From Clusia tigrina (lineage: Eukaryota > Arthropoda > Insecta > Diptera > Clusiidae): a DNA stretch of 64,000 nt. This document shows positions 27,401 through 39,480 of this stretch, piece by piece; positions within the stretch are counted from its first letter, which is position 1, and each line of letters starts with the position of its first letter. Below the pieces are notes generated by a model. It was not told the origin of the DNA, searched no databases, and saw only the letters and a list, made by a program, of their open reading frames with translations. The DNA lies in the NCBI GenBank assembly GCA_920105625.2, contig CAKKTE020000070.1, positions 288,213-352,212 on the forward strand, read 5' to 3'. A program made the translations under genes and the position numbers.

Positions 27401-29850
27401 TTTCAAGGTTTTATGACGCTCCCGTAAAAAGTTACAAGTATTTGTATGTTGCAAACTTTGATAGGTGTAGGACGTATCGTATAGGAGTTAGGGCCATTTG
27501 AAGTTTTATCAGTGTTTGATTTGGGACTCAAGGGTAGCATAGCTTGAGCGATAGCTTAAATTGACAAGAGGCCCGAGTACTTTATTGTTACAAAATTTCA
27601 AGGTTTTATGACGCTCCAGTAAAAAGTTACAAGCATTTGTATGTTGCAAACTTTGATATGTGTAGGACGTACCGTATAGAAGTTAGGGTCATTTGAAGTT
27701 TTATCAGTGTTTGATTTGTGACTCAAGGGTAGCATAGCTTTGAGCGATAGCTTAAATTGACAAGAGGCTCGAGTACTTTATTGTTACAAAATTTCAATGT
27801 TTTATGACGCTTCAGTAAAAAGTTACAAGCATTTGTATGTTGCAAAGTTTGATAGGCGTAGGACGTACCTTATAGAAGTTAGGGCCATTTGAAGTTTTAT
27901 CAGTGTTTGATTGGGGACTCAAGGGTAGCATAGCTTTGAGCGATAGCTTAAATTGACAAGAGGCTCGAGTACTTTATTTTTACAAAAATTCAAGGTTTTA
28001 TGACGCTCCAGTAAAAAGTTACAAGCATTTGTATGTTGCAAACTTTAATAGGTGTTGGACGTACCGTATAGAAGTTAGGGTCATTTGAAGTTTTATCAGT
28101 GTTTGATTTGGGACTCAAGGGTAGCATTGCTTGATCGATAGCTTAAATTGACAAGAGGCTCGAGCACTGTATTGTTACAAAATTTCAAGGTTTTATGACG
28201 CTCCAGTAAAAAGTTACAAGCATTTGTATGTTGCAAACTTTGATAGGTGTAGGACGTACCGTATAGAAGTTAGGGCCATTTGAAGTTTTATCAGTGTTTG
28301 ATTTGGGACTCAAGGGTAGCATAGCTTTGAGCGATAGCTTAGATTGACAAGAGGCTCGAGTACTTTATTGTTACAAAATTTCAAGGTTTTATGACGCTCC
28401 AGTAAAAAGTTACAAACATTTGTATGTTGGAAACTTTGATAAGAGTAGGACGTACCGTATAGAAGTTAGGGCCATTTCAAGTTTTATCAGTGTTTGATTT
28501 GGGACTCAAGGGTAGCATAGCTTTGAGCGATAGCTTAAATTGACAAGAGGCTCGAGTACTTTATTGTTACAAAATTTCAAGGTTTTATGACCCTCCAGTA
28601 AAAAGTTACAAGCATTTGTATGTTGCAAACTTTGATAGGAGTAGGACGTACCGTATAGAAGTTAGGGCCATTTGAAGTTTTATCAGTGTTTGATTTGGGA
28701 CTAAAGGGTAGCATAGCTTTGAGCGATAGCTTAAATTGACAAGAGGCTCGAGTACTTTATTGTTACAAAATTTCAAGGTTTTGTGACGCTCCAGTAAAAA
28801 GTTACAAGCATTTGTATGTTGCAAACTTTGATAGGTGTAGAACGTACCGTATAGAAGTTAGGGCCATTTGAAGTTCTATCAGAGTTTGATTTGGGACTCA
28901 AGGGTAGCATAGCTTTGAGCGATAGCTTAAATTGACAAGAAGCTCGTGTACCTTATTGTTACAAAATTTCAAGGTTTTATGACGCTCCCGTAAAAAGTTA
29001 CAAGCATATGTATGTTGCAAACTTTGATAGGTGTAGGACGTATCGTATAGGAGTTAGGGCCATTTGAAGTTTTATCAGTGTTTGATTTGGGACTCAAGGG
29101 TAGCATAGCTTGAGTGATAGCTTAAATTGACAAGAGGCTCGAGTACTTTATTGTTACAAAATTTCAAGGTTTTATGACGCTCCAGTAAAAAGTTAGAAGC
29201 ATTTGTATGTTGCAAACTTTGATATGTGTAGGACGTACCGTATAGAAGTTAGGGCCATTTGAAGTTTTATCAGTGTTTGATTTGGGACTCAAGGGTAGCA
29301 TAGCTTTGGGCGATAGCTTAAATTGACAAGAGGCTCGAGTACTTTATTGTTACAAAATTTCAAGGTTTTATGACGCTCCAGTAAAAAGTTACAAGCATTT
29401 GTATGTTGCAAACTTTGATAGGTGTAGGACGTACCGTATGGAAGTTAGGGCCTTTTGAAGTTTTATCAGTGTTTGATTTGGGACTCAAGGGTAGCATAGG
29501 TTTGAGCGATAGCTTAAATTGACAAGAGGCTCGAGTACTTTATTGTTACAAAATTTCAACGTTTTATGACGCTCCAGTAAAAAGTTACAAGTATTTGTAT
29601 TTTGCAAACTTTGATAGGTGAAGGACGTACCGTATAGAAGTTAGGGCCATTTGAAGTTTTATCAGTGTTTGCTTTGGGACTCAAGGGTAGCATAGCTTTG
29701 AGCGATAGCTTAAATTGCCAAGAGGCTCGAGTACTTTATTGTTACAAAATTTCAAGGTTTTATGACGCTCCAGTAAAAAGTTACAAGCATTTGTATGTTG
29801 GAAACTTTGATAAGTGTAGTACGTACCGTATAGAAGTTAGGGCCATTTGA
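21430..29850 (+). repeat. Recent large tandem duplication, about 4.3 kb + 4.1 kb
   Basis: About 21.43-25.74 kb is followed directly by a second copy at 25.74-29.85 kb. The offset is 4306 bp (22 monomers) in the left part (TAGGATAGATTTG, with GGGTAGGATA at 21661 and 25967). It is 4110 bp (21 monomers) in the right part (24496 to 28606; 25555 to 29665). One monomer within about 23.88-24.15 kb of the first copy is therefore absent from the second. Many private variants are common to both copies: GTTAAAAAATTTC, AGTGACAAGTATTTG, GGACTTATCG, CAACGGTAGC, ATTAACAAGAGG, AATAGGTGGTGG, CAAGACGCTCGAGC, TTTATAAGTGTTTG and GACCCTCCAG. Only scattered single-base differences separate them, so the event is recent relative to the monomer divergence. 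Confidence 0.9.
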
Positions 29851-32800
29851 AGTTTTATCAGTGTTTTATTTGGGACTCAAGGGTAGCATAGCTTTGAGCG
29901 ATAGCTTAAATTGACAAGAGGCTCGAGTACGTTATTGTTACAAAATTTCAAGGTTTTATGACGCTTCAGTAAAAAGTTACAAGCATTTGTCTGTTGCAAA
30001 CTTTGATAGGCGTAGGACGTACCGTATAGAAGTTAGGGCCATTTGAAGTTTTATCAGTGTTTGATTTGGGACTCAAGGGTAGCATAGCTTTGAGCGATAG
30101 CTTAAATTGACAAGAGGCTCGAGTACTTTATTGTTACAAAAATTCAAGGTTTTATGACGCTCCAGTAAAAAGTTACAAGCATTTGTATGTTGGAAACTTT
30201 GATAAGTGTAGTACGTACCGTATAGAAGTTAGGGCCATTTGAAGTTTTATCAGTGTTTGATTTGGGACTCAAGGGTGGCATAGCTTTGAGCGATTGCTTA
30301 AATTGACAAGAAGCTCGAGTACCTTATTGTTACAAAATTTCAAGTTTTTATGACGCTCCCGTAAAAAGTTACAAGCATTTGTATGGTGCAAACTTTGATA
30401 GGTGTAGGATGTACCGTATAGAAGTTAGGGCCATTTGAAGTTTTATCAGTGTTTGATTTGGGACTCAAGGGTAGCATAGCTTTGAGCGATAGCTTAAATT
30501 GACAAGAGGCTCGAGTACTTTATTGTTACAAAATTTCAAGGTTTTATGACGCTCCCGTAAAAAGTTACAAGCATATGTATGTTGCAAACTTTGATAGGTG
30601 TAGGACGTACCGTATAGAAGTTAGGGCCATTTGAAGTTTTATCAGTGTTTGATTTGGGACTCAAGGGTAGCATAGCTTTGAGCGATAGCTTAAATTGACA
30701 AGAGGCTCGAGTACTTTATTGTTACAAAAATTCAAGGTTTTATGACGCTCCAGTAAAAAGTTACAAGCCTTTGTATGTTGGAAACTTTTATAAGTGTAGT
30801 ACATACCGTATAGAAGTTAGGGCCATTTGAAGTTTTATCAGTGTTTGATTTGGGACTCAAGGGTAGCATAGCTTTGAGCGATAGCTTAAATTGACAAGAA
30901 GCTCGAGTACCTTATTGTTACAAAATTTCAAGTTTTTATTACGCTCCCGTAAAAAGTTACAAGCATTTGTATGGTGCAAACTTTGATAGGTGTAGGACTT
31001 ATCGTATAGGAGGTAGGGCCATTTGAAGTTTTATCAGTGTTTGATTTGGGACTCAAGGGTAGCATAGCTTTGAGCGATAGCTTAAATTGACAAGAGGCTC
31101 GAGTACTTTATTGTTACAAAATTTCAAGGTTTTGTGACGCTCCAGTAAAAAGTTACAAGCATTTGTATGTTGCAAACTTTGATAGGTGTAGAACGTACCG
31201 TATAGAAGTTAGGGCCATTTGAAGTTTTATCAGAGTTTGATTTGGGACTCAAGGGTAGCATAGCTTTGAGCGATAGCTTAAATTGACAAGAAGCTCGTGT
31301 ACCTTATTGTTACAAAATTTCAAGGTTTTATGACGCTCCCGTAAAAAGTTACAAGCATATGTATGTTGCAAACTTTGATAGGTGTAGGACGTATCGTATA
31401 GGAGTTAGGGCCATTTGAAGTTTTATCAGTGTTTGATTTGGGACTCAAGGGTAGCATAGCTTGAGTGATAGCTTAAATTGACAAGAGGCTCGAGTACTTT
31501 ATTGTTACAAAATTTCAAGGTTTTATGACGCTCCAGTAAAAAGTTAGAAGCATTTGTATGTTGCAAACTTTGATATGTGTAGGACGTACCGTATAGAAGT
31601 TAGGGCCATTTGAAGTTTTATCAGTGTTTGATTTGGGACTCAAGGGTAGCATAGCTTTGGGCGATAGCTTAAATTGACAAGAGGCTCGAGTACTTTATTG
31701 TTACAAAATTTCAAGGTTTTATGACGCTCCAGTAAAAAGTTACAAGCATTTGTATGTTGCAAACTTTGATAGGTTTAGGACGTACCGTATGGAAGTTAGG
31801 GCCTTTTGAAGTTTTATCAGTGTTTGATTTGGGACTCAAGGGTAGCATAGCTTTGAGCGATAGCTTAAATTGACAAGAGGCTCGAGTACTTTATTGTTAC
31901 AAAATTTCAACGTTTTATGACGCTCCAGTAAAAAGTTACAAGCATTTGTATTTTGCAAACTTTGATAGGTGAAGGACGTACCGTATAGAAGTTAGGGCCA
32001 TTTGAAGTTTTATCAGTGTTTGATTTGGGACTCAAGGGTAGCATAGCTTTGAGCGATAGCTTAAATTGACAAGAAGCTCGTGTACCTTATTGTTACAAAA
32101 TTTCAACGTTTTATGACGCTCCAGTAAAAAGTTACAAGCATATGTATGTTGCAAACTTTGATAGGTGTAGGACGTATCGTATAGGAGTTAGGGCCATTTG
32201 AAGTTTTATCAGTGTTTGATTTGGGACTCAAGGGTAGCATAGCTTGAGTGATAGCTTAAATTGACAAGAGGCTCGAGTACTTTATTGTTACAAAATTTCA
32301 AGGTTTTATGACGCTCCAGTAAAAAGTTAGAAGCATTTGTATGTTGCAAACTTTGATATGTGTAGGACGTACCGTATAGAAGTTAGGGCCATTTGAAGTT
32401 TTATCAGTGTTTGATTTGGGACTCAAGGGTAGCATAGCTTTGGGCGATAGCTTAAATTGACAAGAGGCTCGAGTACTTTATTGTTACAAAATTTCAAGGT
32501 TTTATGACGCTCCAGTAAAAAGTTACAAGCATTTGTATGTTGCAAACTTTGATAGGTGTAGGACGTACCGTATGGAAGTTAGGGCCTTTTGAAGTTTTAT
32601 CAGTGTTTGATTTGGGACTCAAGGGTAGCATAGGTTTGAGCGATAGCTTAAATTGACAAGAGGCTCGAGTACTTTATTGTTACAAAATTTCAACGTTTTA
32701 TGACGCTCCAGTAAAAAGTTACAAGTATTTGTATTTTGCAAACTTTGATAGGTGAAGGACGTACCGTATAGAAGTTAGGGCCATTTGAAGTTTTATCAGT

Positions 32801-35800
32801 GTTTGCTTTGGGACTCAAGGGTAGCATAGCTTTGAGCGATAGCTTAAATTGCCAAGAGGCTCGAGTACTTTATTGTTACAAAATTTCAAGGTTTTATGAC
32901 GCTCCAGTAAAAAGTTACAAGCATTTGTATGTTGGAAACTTTGATAAGTGTAGTACGTACCGTATAGAAGTTAGGGCCATTTGAAGTTTTATCAGTGTTT
33001 TATTTGGGACTCAAGGGTAGCATAGCTTTGAGCGATAGCTTAAATTGACAAGAGGCTCGAGTACTTTATTGTTACAAAATTTCAAGGTTTTATGACGCTT
33101 CAGTAAAAAGTTACAAGCATTTGTCTGTTGCAAACTTTGATAGGCGTAGGACGTACCGTATAGAAGTTAGGGCCATTTGAAGTTTTATCAGTGTTTGATT
33201 TGGGACTCAAGGGTAGCATAGCTTTGAGCGATAGCTTAAATTGACATGAGGCTCGAGTACTTTATTGTTACAAAAATTCAAGGTTTTATGACGCTCCAGT
33301 AAAAAGTTACAAGCATTTGTATGTTGGAAACTTTGATAAGTGTAGTACGTACCGTATAGAAGTTAGGGCCATTTGAAGTTTTATCAGTGTTTGATTTGGG
33401 ACTCAAGGGTGGCATAGCTTTGAGCGATTGCTTAAATTGACAAGAAGCTCGAGTACCTTATTGTTACAAAATTTCAAGTTTTTATGACGCTCCCGTAAAA
33501 AGTTACAAGCATTTGTATGGTGCAAACTTTGATAGGTGTAGGATGTACCGTATAGAAGTTAGGGCCATTTGAAGTTTTATCAGTGTTTGATTTGGGACTC
33601 AAGGGTAGCATAGCTTTGAGCGATAGCTTAAATTGACAAGAGGCTCGAGTACTTTATTGTTACAAAATTTCAAGGTTTTATGACGCTCCCGTAAAAAGTT
33701 ACAAGCATATGTATGTTGCAAACTTTGATAGGTGTAGGACGTACCGTATAGAAGTTAGGGCCATTTGAAGTTTTATCAGTGTTTGATTTGGGACTCAAGG
33801 GTAGCATAGCTTTGAGCGATAGCTTAAATTGACAAGAGGCTCGAGTACTTTATTGTTACAAAAATTCAAGGTTTTATGACGCTCCAGTAAAAAGTTACAA
33901 GCCTTTGTATGTTGGAAACTTTGATAAGTGTAGTACATACCGTATAGAAGTTAGGGCCATTTGAAGTTTTATCAGTGTTTGATTTGGGACTCAAGGGTAG
34001 CATAGCTTTGAGCGATAGCTTAAATTGACAAGAAGCTCGAGTACCTTATTGTTACAAAATTTCAAGTTTTTATTACGCTCCCGTAAAAAGTTACAAGCAT
34101 TTGTATGGTGCAAACTTTGATAGGTGTAGGACTTATCGTATAGGAGGTAGGGCCATTTGAAGTTTTATCAGTGTTTGATTTGGGACTCAAGGGTAGCATA
34201 GCTTTGAGCGATAGCTTAAATTGACAAGAGGCTCGAGTACTTTATTGTTACAAAATTTCAAGGTTTTGTGACGCTCCAGTAAAAAGTTACAAGCATTTGT
34301 ATGTTGCAAACTTTGATAGGTGTAGAACGTACCGTATAGAAGTTAGGGCCATTTGAAGTTTTATCAGAGTTTGATTTGGGACTCAAGGGTAGCATAGCTT
34401 TGAGCGATAGCTTAAATTGACAAGAAGCTCGTGTACCTTATTGTTACAAAATTTCAAGGTTTTATGACGCTCCCGTAAAAAGTTACAAGCATATGTATGT
34501 TGCAAACTTTGATAGGTGTAGGACGTATCGTATAGGAGTTAGGGCCATTTGAAGTTTTATCAGTGTTTGATTTGGGACTCAAGGGTAGCATAGCTTGAGT
34601 GATAGCTTAAATTGACAAGAGGCTCGAGTACTTTATTGTTACAAAATTTCAAGGTTTTATGACGCTCCAGTAAAAAGTTAGAAGCATTTGTATGTTGCAA
34701 ACTTTGATATGTGTAGGACGTACCGTATAGAAGTTAGGGCCATTTGAAGTTTTATCAGTGTTTGATTTGGGACTCAAGGGTAGCATAGCTTTGGGCGATA
34801 GCTTAAATTGACAAGAGGCTCGAGTACTTTATTGTTACAAAATTTCAAGGTTTTATGACGCTCCAGTAAAAAGTTACAAGCATTTGTATGTTGCAAACTT
34901 TGATAGGTTTAGGACGTACCGTATGGAAGTTAGGGCCTTTTGAAGTTTTATCAGTGTTTGATTTGGGACTCAAGGGTAGCATAGGTTTGAGCGATAGCTT
35001 AAATTGACAAGAGGCTCGAGTACTTTATTGTTACAAAATTTCAACGTTTTATGACGCTCCAGTAAAAAGTTACAAGTATTTGTATTTTGCAAACTTTGAT
35101 AGGTGAAGGACGTACCGTATAGAAGTTAGGGCCATTTGAAGTTTTATCAGTGTTTGCTTTGGGACTCAAGGGTAGCATAGCTTTGAGCGATAGCTTAAAT
35201 TGACAAGAGGCTCGAGTACTTTATTGTTACAAAATTTCAAGGTTTTATGACGCTCCAGTAAAAAGTTACAAGCATTTGTATGTTGGAAACTTTGATAAGT
35301 GTAGTACGTACCGTATAGAAGTTAGGGCCATTTGAAGTTTTATCAGTGTTTTATTTGGGACTCAAGGGTAGCATAGCTTTGAGCGATAGCTTAAATTGAC
35401 AAGAGGCTCGAGTACTTTATTGTTACAAAATTTCAAGGTTTTATGACGCTTCAGTAAAAAGTTACAAGCATTTGTCTGTTGCAAACTTTGATAGGCGTAG
35501 GACGTACCGTATAGAAGTTAGGGCCATTTGAAGTTTTATCAGTGTTTGATTTGGGACTCAAGGGTAGCATAGCTTTGAGCGATAGCTTAAATTGACAAGA
35601 GGCTCGAGTACTTTATTGTTACAAAAATTCAAGGTTTTATGACGCTCCAGTAAAAAGTTACAAGCATTTGTATGTTGGAAACTTTGATAAGTGTAGTACG
35701 TACCGTATAGAAGTTAGGGCCATTTGAAGTTTTATCAGTGTTTGATTTGGGACTCAAGGGTAGCATAGCTTTGAGCGATAGCTTAAATTGACAAGAAGCT

Positions 35801-36600
35801 CGTGTACCTTATTGTTACAAAATTTCAACGTTTTATGACGCTCCAGTAAAAAGTTACAAGCATTTGTATGTTGCAAACTTTGACAGGTGTAGGGCGTACC
35901 GTATAGAAGTTAGGGCCATTTGAAGTTTTATCAGTGTTTGATTTGGGACTCAAGGGTAGCATAGCTTTGAGCGATAGCTTAAATTGACAAGAAGCTCGTG
36001 TACCTTATTGTTACAAAATTTCAAGGTTTTATGACGCTCCCGTAAAAAGTTACAAGCATATGTATGTTGCAAACTTTGATAGGTGTAGGACGTACCGTAT
36101 AGAAGTTAGGGCCATTTGAAGTTTTATCAGTGTTTGATTTGGGACTCAAGGGTAGCATAGCTTTGAGCGATAGCTTAAATTGACAAGAGGCTCGAGTACT
36201 TTATTGTTACAAAATTTCAAGGTTTTATGACGCTCCAGTAAAAAGTTACAAGCCTTTGTATGTTGGAAACTTTGATAAGTGTAGTACATACCGTATAGAA
36301 GTTAGGGCCATTTGAAGTTTTATCAGTGTTTGATTTGGGACTCAAGGGTAGCATAGCTTTGAGCGATAGCTTAAATTGACAAGAAGCTCGAGTACCTTAT
36401 TGTTACAAAATTTCAAGTTTTTATTACGCTCCCGTAAAAAGTTACAAGCATTTGTATGGTGCAAACTTTGATAGGTGTAGGACTTATCGTATAGGAGGTA
36501 GGGCCATTTGAAGTTTTATCAGTGTTTGATTTGGGACTCAAGGGTAGCATAGCTTTGAGCGATAGCTTAAATTGACAAGAGGCTCGAGTACTTTATTGTT
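28740..36600 (+). repeat. HOR block with 12-mer (2351 bp) and 16-mer (3134 bp) periods
   Basis: About 29.1-32.0 kb matches 32.235-35.13 kb at 3134 bp: TTTGTGACGC at 31131 and 34265, and the rare TTTGTCTGTTGC with CTGTTG at 29991 and 33125. A third partial copy follows at 2351 bp, with CTGTTG at 35476 and GCCTTTGTATG near 33902 and 36252. The same 2351 bp step links TTTGTGACGC at 28780 and 31131. The two periods differ by exactly four monomers (783 bp), so the 16-mer looks like the 12-mer plus a reused 4-mer. The block overlaps the end of the preceding 4.1-kb duplication, and its first units come from it. Confidence 0.85.
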
Positions 36601-39468
36601 ACAAAATTTCAAGGCTTTATGACGCTCCAGTAAAAAGTTACAAGCATTTGTATATTGGAAACTTTGATAAGTGTAGGACGTACCGTATAGAAGTTAGGGC
36701 CATTTGAAGTTTTATCAGTGTTTGATTTGGGACTCAAGGGTAGCATTGCCTTGAGCGATAGCTTAAATTGACAAGAGGCTCGAGTACTTTATTGTTACAA
36801 AATTTCAAGGTTTTATGACGCTCCAGTAAAAGGTTACAAGCATTTGTATGTTGCAAACTTTGATAGGCGTGGGACGTACCGTATAGAAGTTAGGGCCATT
36901 TGAAGTTTTATCAGTGTTTGATTTGGGACTCAAGGGTAGTATAGCTTTGAGCGATCGCTTAAATTGACAAGAGGCTCGAGTACTTTATTGTTACAAAATT
37001 TCAAGGTTTTATGACGCTCCAGTAAAAAGTTACAAGCATTTGTATGTTGCAAATTTTGATAGGTGTAGGACGTACCGTCTAGAAGTTAGGGCCTTTTGAA
37101 GTTTTATCAGTGTTTGATTTGGGACTCAGGTGTAGCATAGCTTTGAGCGATAGCTTAAATTGACAAGAGGCTCGAGTACTTTATTGTTACAAAAATTCAA
37201 GGTTTTATGACGCTCCAGTAAAAAGTTACAAGCATTTGTATGTTGGAAACTTTGATAAGTGTAGTACGTACTGTATAGAAGTTAGGGCCATTTGAAGTTT
37301 TATCAGTGTTTTATTTGGGACTCAAGGGTAGCATAGCTTTGAGCGATAGCTTAAATTGACAAGAGGCTCGAGTACTTTATTGTTACAAAATTTCAAGGTT
37401 TTATGACGCTCCAGTAAAAAGTTACAAGCATTTGTATGTTGGAAACTTTGATAAGTGTAGTACGTACCGTATAGAAGTTAGGGCCATTTGAAGTTTTATC
37501 AGTGTTTTATTTGGGACTCAAGGGTAGCATAGCTTTGAGCGATAGCTTAAATTGACAAGAAGCTCGAGTACCTTATTGTTACAAAATTTCAAGGTTTTAT
37601 GACGCTCCAGTAAAAAGTTAGAAGCATTTGTATGTTGCAAACTTTGATATGTGTAGGACGTACCGTATAGAAGTTAGGGCCACTTGGAGTTTTATCAGTG
37701 TTTGATTTGGGACTCAAGGGTAGCATAGCTTTGAGCGATAGCTTAAATTGACAAGAGGCTCGAGTACTTTATTGTTACAAAATTTCAAGGTTTTATGACG
37801 CTCCAGTAAAAAGTTACAAGTATTTGGATGTTGCAAACTTTGATAGGTGTAGGACGTACCGTATAGAAGTTAGGGCCTTTTGAAGTTTTATCAGTGTTTG
37901 ATTTGGGACTCAAGGGTAGCATAGCTTGGAGCGATAGCTTAAATTGACAAGAGGCTCGAGTAATTTATTGTTACAAAATTTCAACGTTTTATGACGCTCC
38001 AGTAAAAAGTTACAGGCATTTGTATGTTGCAAACTTTGATAGGTGTAGGACGTACCGTATAGAAGTTAGGGCCATTTGAAGTTTTATCAGTGTTTGATTT
38101 GGGACTCAAGGGTAGCATAGCTTTGAGCGATAGCTTAAATTGACAAGAGGCTCGAGTACTTTATTGTTACAAAATTTCAAGGTTTTATGACGCTCCTGTA
38201 AAAAGTTACAAGCATTTGTATGTTGGAAACTTTGATAAGTGTAGTACGTACCGTATAGAAGTTAGGGCCATTTGAAGTTTTATCAGTGTTTGATTTGGGA
38301 CTCGAGGGTAGCATAGCTTTGAGCGATAGCTTAAATTGACAAGAGGCTCGAGTACTTTATTGTTACAAAATTTCAAGGTTTTATGACGCTTCAGTAAAAA
38401 GTTACAAGCATTTGTATGTTGCAAACTTTGATAGGCGTAGGACGTACCGTATAGAAGTTAGGGCCATTTGAAGTTTTATCAGTGTTTGATTTGGGACTCA
38501 AGGGTAGCATAGCTTTGAGCGATAGCTTAAATTGACAAGAGGCTCGAGTACTTTATTGTTACAAAAATTCAAGGTTTTATGACGCTCCAGTAAAAAGTTA
38601 CAAGCATTTGCATGTTGGAAACTTTGATAATTGTAGTACGTACCGTATAGAAGTTAGGGCCATTTGAAGTTTTATCAGTGTTTGATTTGGGACTCAAGGG
38701 TAGCATAGCTTTGAGCGATAGCTTAAAGTGACAAGAGGGTCGAGTACTTTATTGTTACAAAATTTCAAGGTTTTATGACGCTCCAGTAAAAGGTTACAAG
38801 CATTTGTATGTTGCAAACTTTGATAGGCGTAGGACGTACCGTATAGAAATTAGGGCCTTTTGAAGTTTTATCAGTGTTTGATTTGGGACTCAAGGGTAGC
38901 ATAGCTTTGAGCGATAGCTTAAATTGGCAAGAGGCTCGAGTACTTTATTGTTACAAAATTTCAAGGTTTTATGACGCTTCAGTAAAAAGTTACAAGCATT
39001 TGTATGTTGCAAACTTTGATAGGCGTAGGACGTACCATATAGAAGTTAGGGCCATTTGAAGTTTTATCAGTGTTTGATTTGGGACTCAAGGGTAGCATTG
39101 CTTTGAGCGATAGCTTAAATTGACAAGAGGCTCGAGTACTTTATTGTTACAAAATTTCAAGGTTTTATGACGCTTCAGTAAAAAGTTACAAACATTTGTA
39201 TGTTGCAAACTTTGATAGGCGTAGTACGTACCGTATAGAAGTTAGGGAAATTTTAAGTTTTATCAGTGTTTGATTTGGGACTCAAGGGTAGCATAGCTTT
39301 GAGCGATAGCTTAAATTGACAAGAGGCTCGAGTACTTTATTGTTACAAAAATTCAAGGTTTTATGACGCTCCAGTAAAAAGTTTCAAGAATTTGTATGTT
39401 GGAAACTTTGATAAGTGTAGTACGTACTGTATAGAAGTTAGGGCCATTTGAAGTTTTATCAGTGTTTG
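36100..39468 (+). repeat. Mosaic end of the forward domain
   Basis: About 36.1-37.1 kb repeats the unit order of 15.9-16.95 kb (GTTTTTATTACGC, TATAGGAGGTAGG, TTGTATATTGG, GTAGTATAGC at 16771 and 36936, CCGTCTAGAAG), an offset near 20165 bp or 103 monomers. From about 37.2 kb to the junction the subtypes resemble those at the window start: GCCACTTGGAG near 37680 (GCCACTTGAAG near 1066), CAAGAGGGTCGAG near 38733 (near 3290) and AGGGAAATTTTAAG near 39243 (6351 and 8699). One monomer near 38611 has the private pair CATTTGCATG and GATAATTG. The final monomer stops short at 39468. Confidence 0.75.
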
Positions 39469-39480
39469 TTGAATGGCTCT
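39441..39480. other. Orientation-switch (inversion) junction with fold-back symmetry
   Basis: The forward arm GGGCCATTTGAA (39441-39452) is followed by a 16-bp spacer GTTTTATCAGTGTTTG (39453-39468). Then comes TTGAATGGCTCT (39469-39480), an imperfect reverse complement of the first arm. In monomer numbering (position 1 = first G of GGGACTCAAGG) the forward copy stops near 192 and the inverted copy starts near 176 and runs backwards. The spacer is therefore monomer positions 177-192. The first 25 bp of the inverted copy carry several changes from consensus (CATTTGAA versus CATTCAA, GGGCC versus GAGCC, AAGTTAG versus AATTTAG on the monomer strand). All monomers left of this point read forward and all to the right read reverse. 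Confidence 0.95.

Larger units (their letters stand above)
1..39468 (+). repeat. 196-bp satellite array, forward domain (about 202 monomers)
   Basis: Tandem head-to-tail copies run without interruption. The word AAGGGTAG recurs at 121, 317, 513, 709, 905 and so on to 39284, giving 200 intervals that average 195.8 bp. Most monomers are 196 bp. The shortfall of about 37 bp over the domain comes from one-base losses, mainly TAGCTTTGAGC becoming TAGCTTGAGC (for example near 917). Neighbouring monomers differ at a small number of positions, and those differences recur in ordered blocks (see the sub-block entries). I see no transposon, unique spacer, tRNA, rRNA or protein gene anywhere in it. Such arrays are typical of centromeric or heterochromatic satellite DNA; the chromosomal role here is inference. 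Confidence 0.98.
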
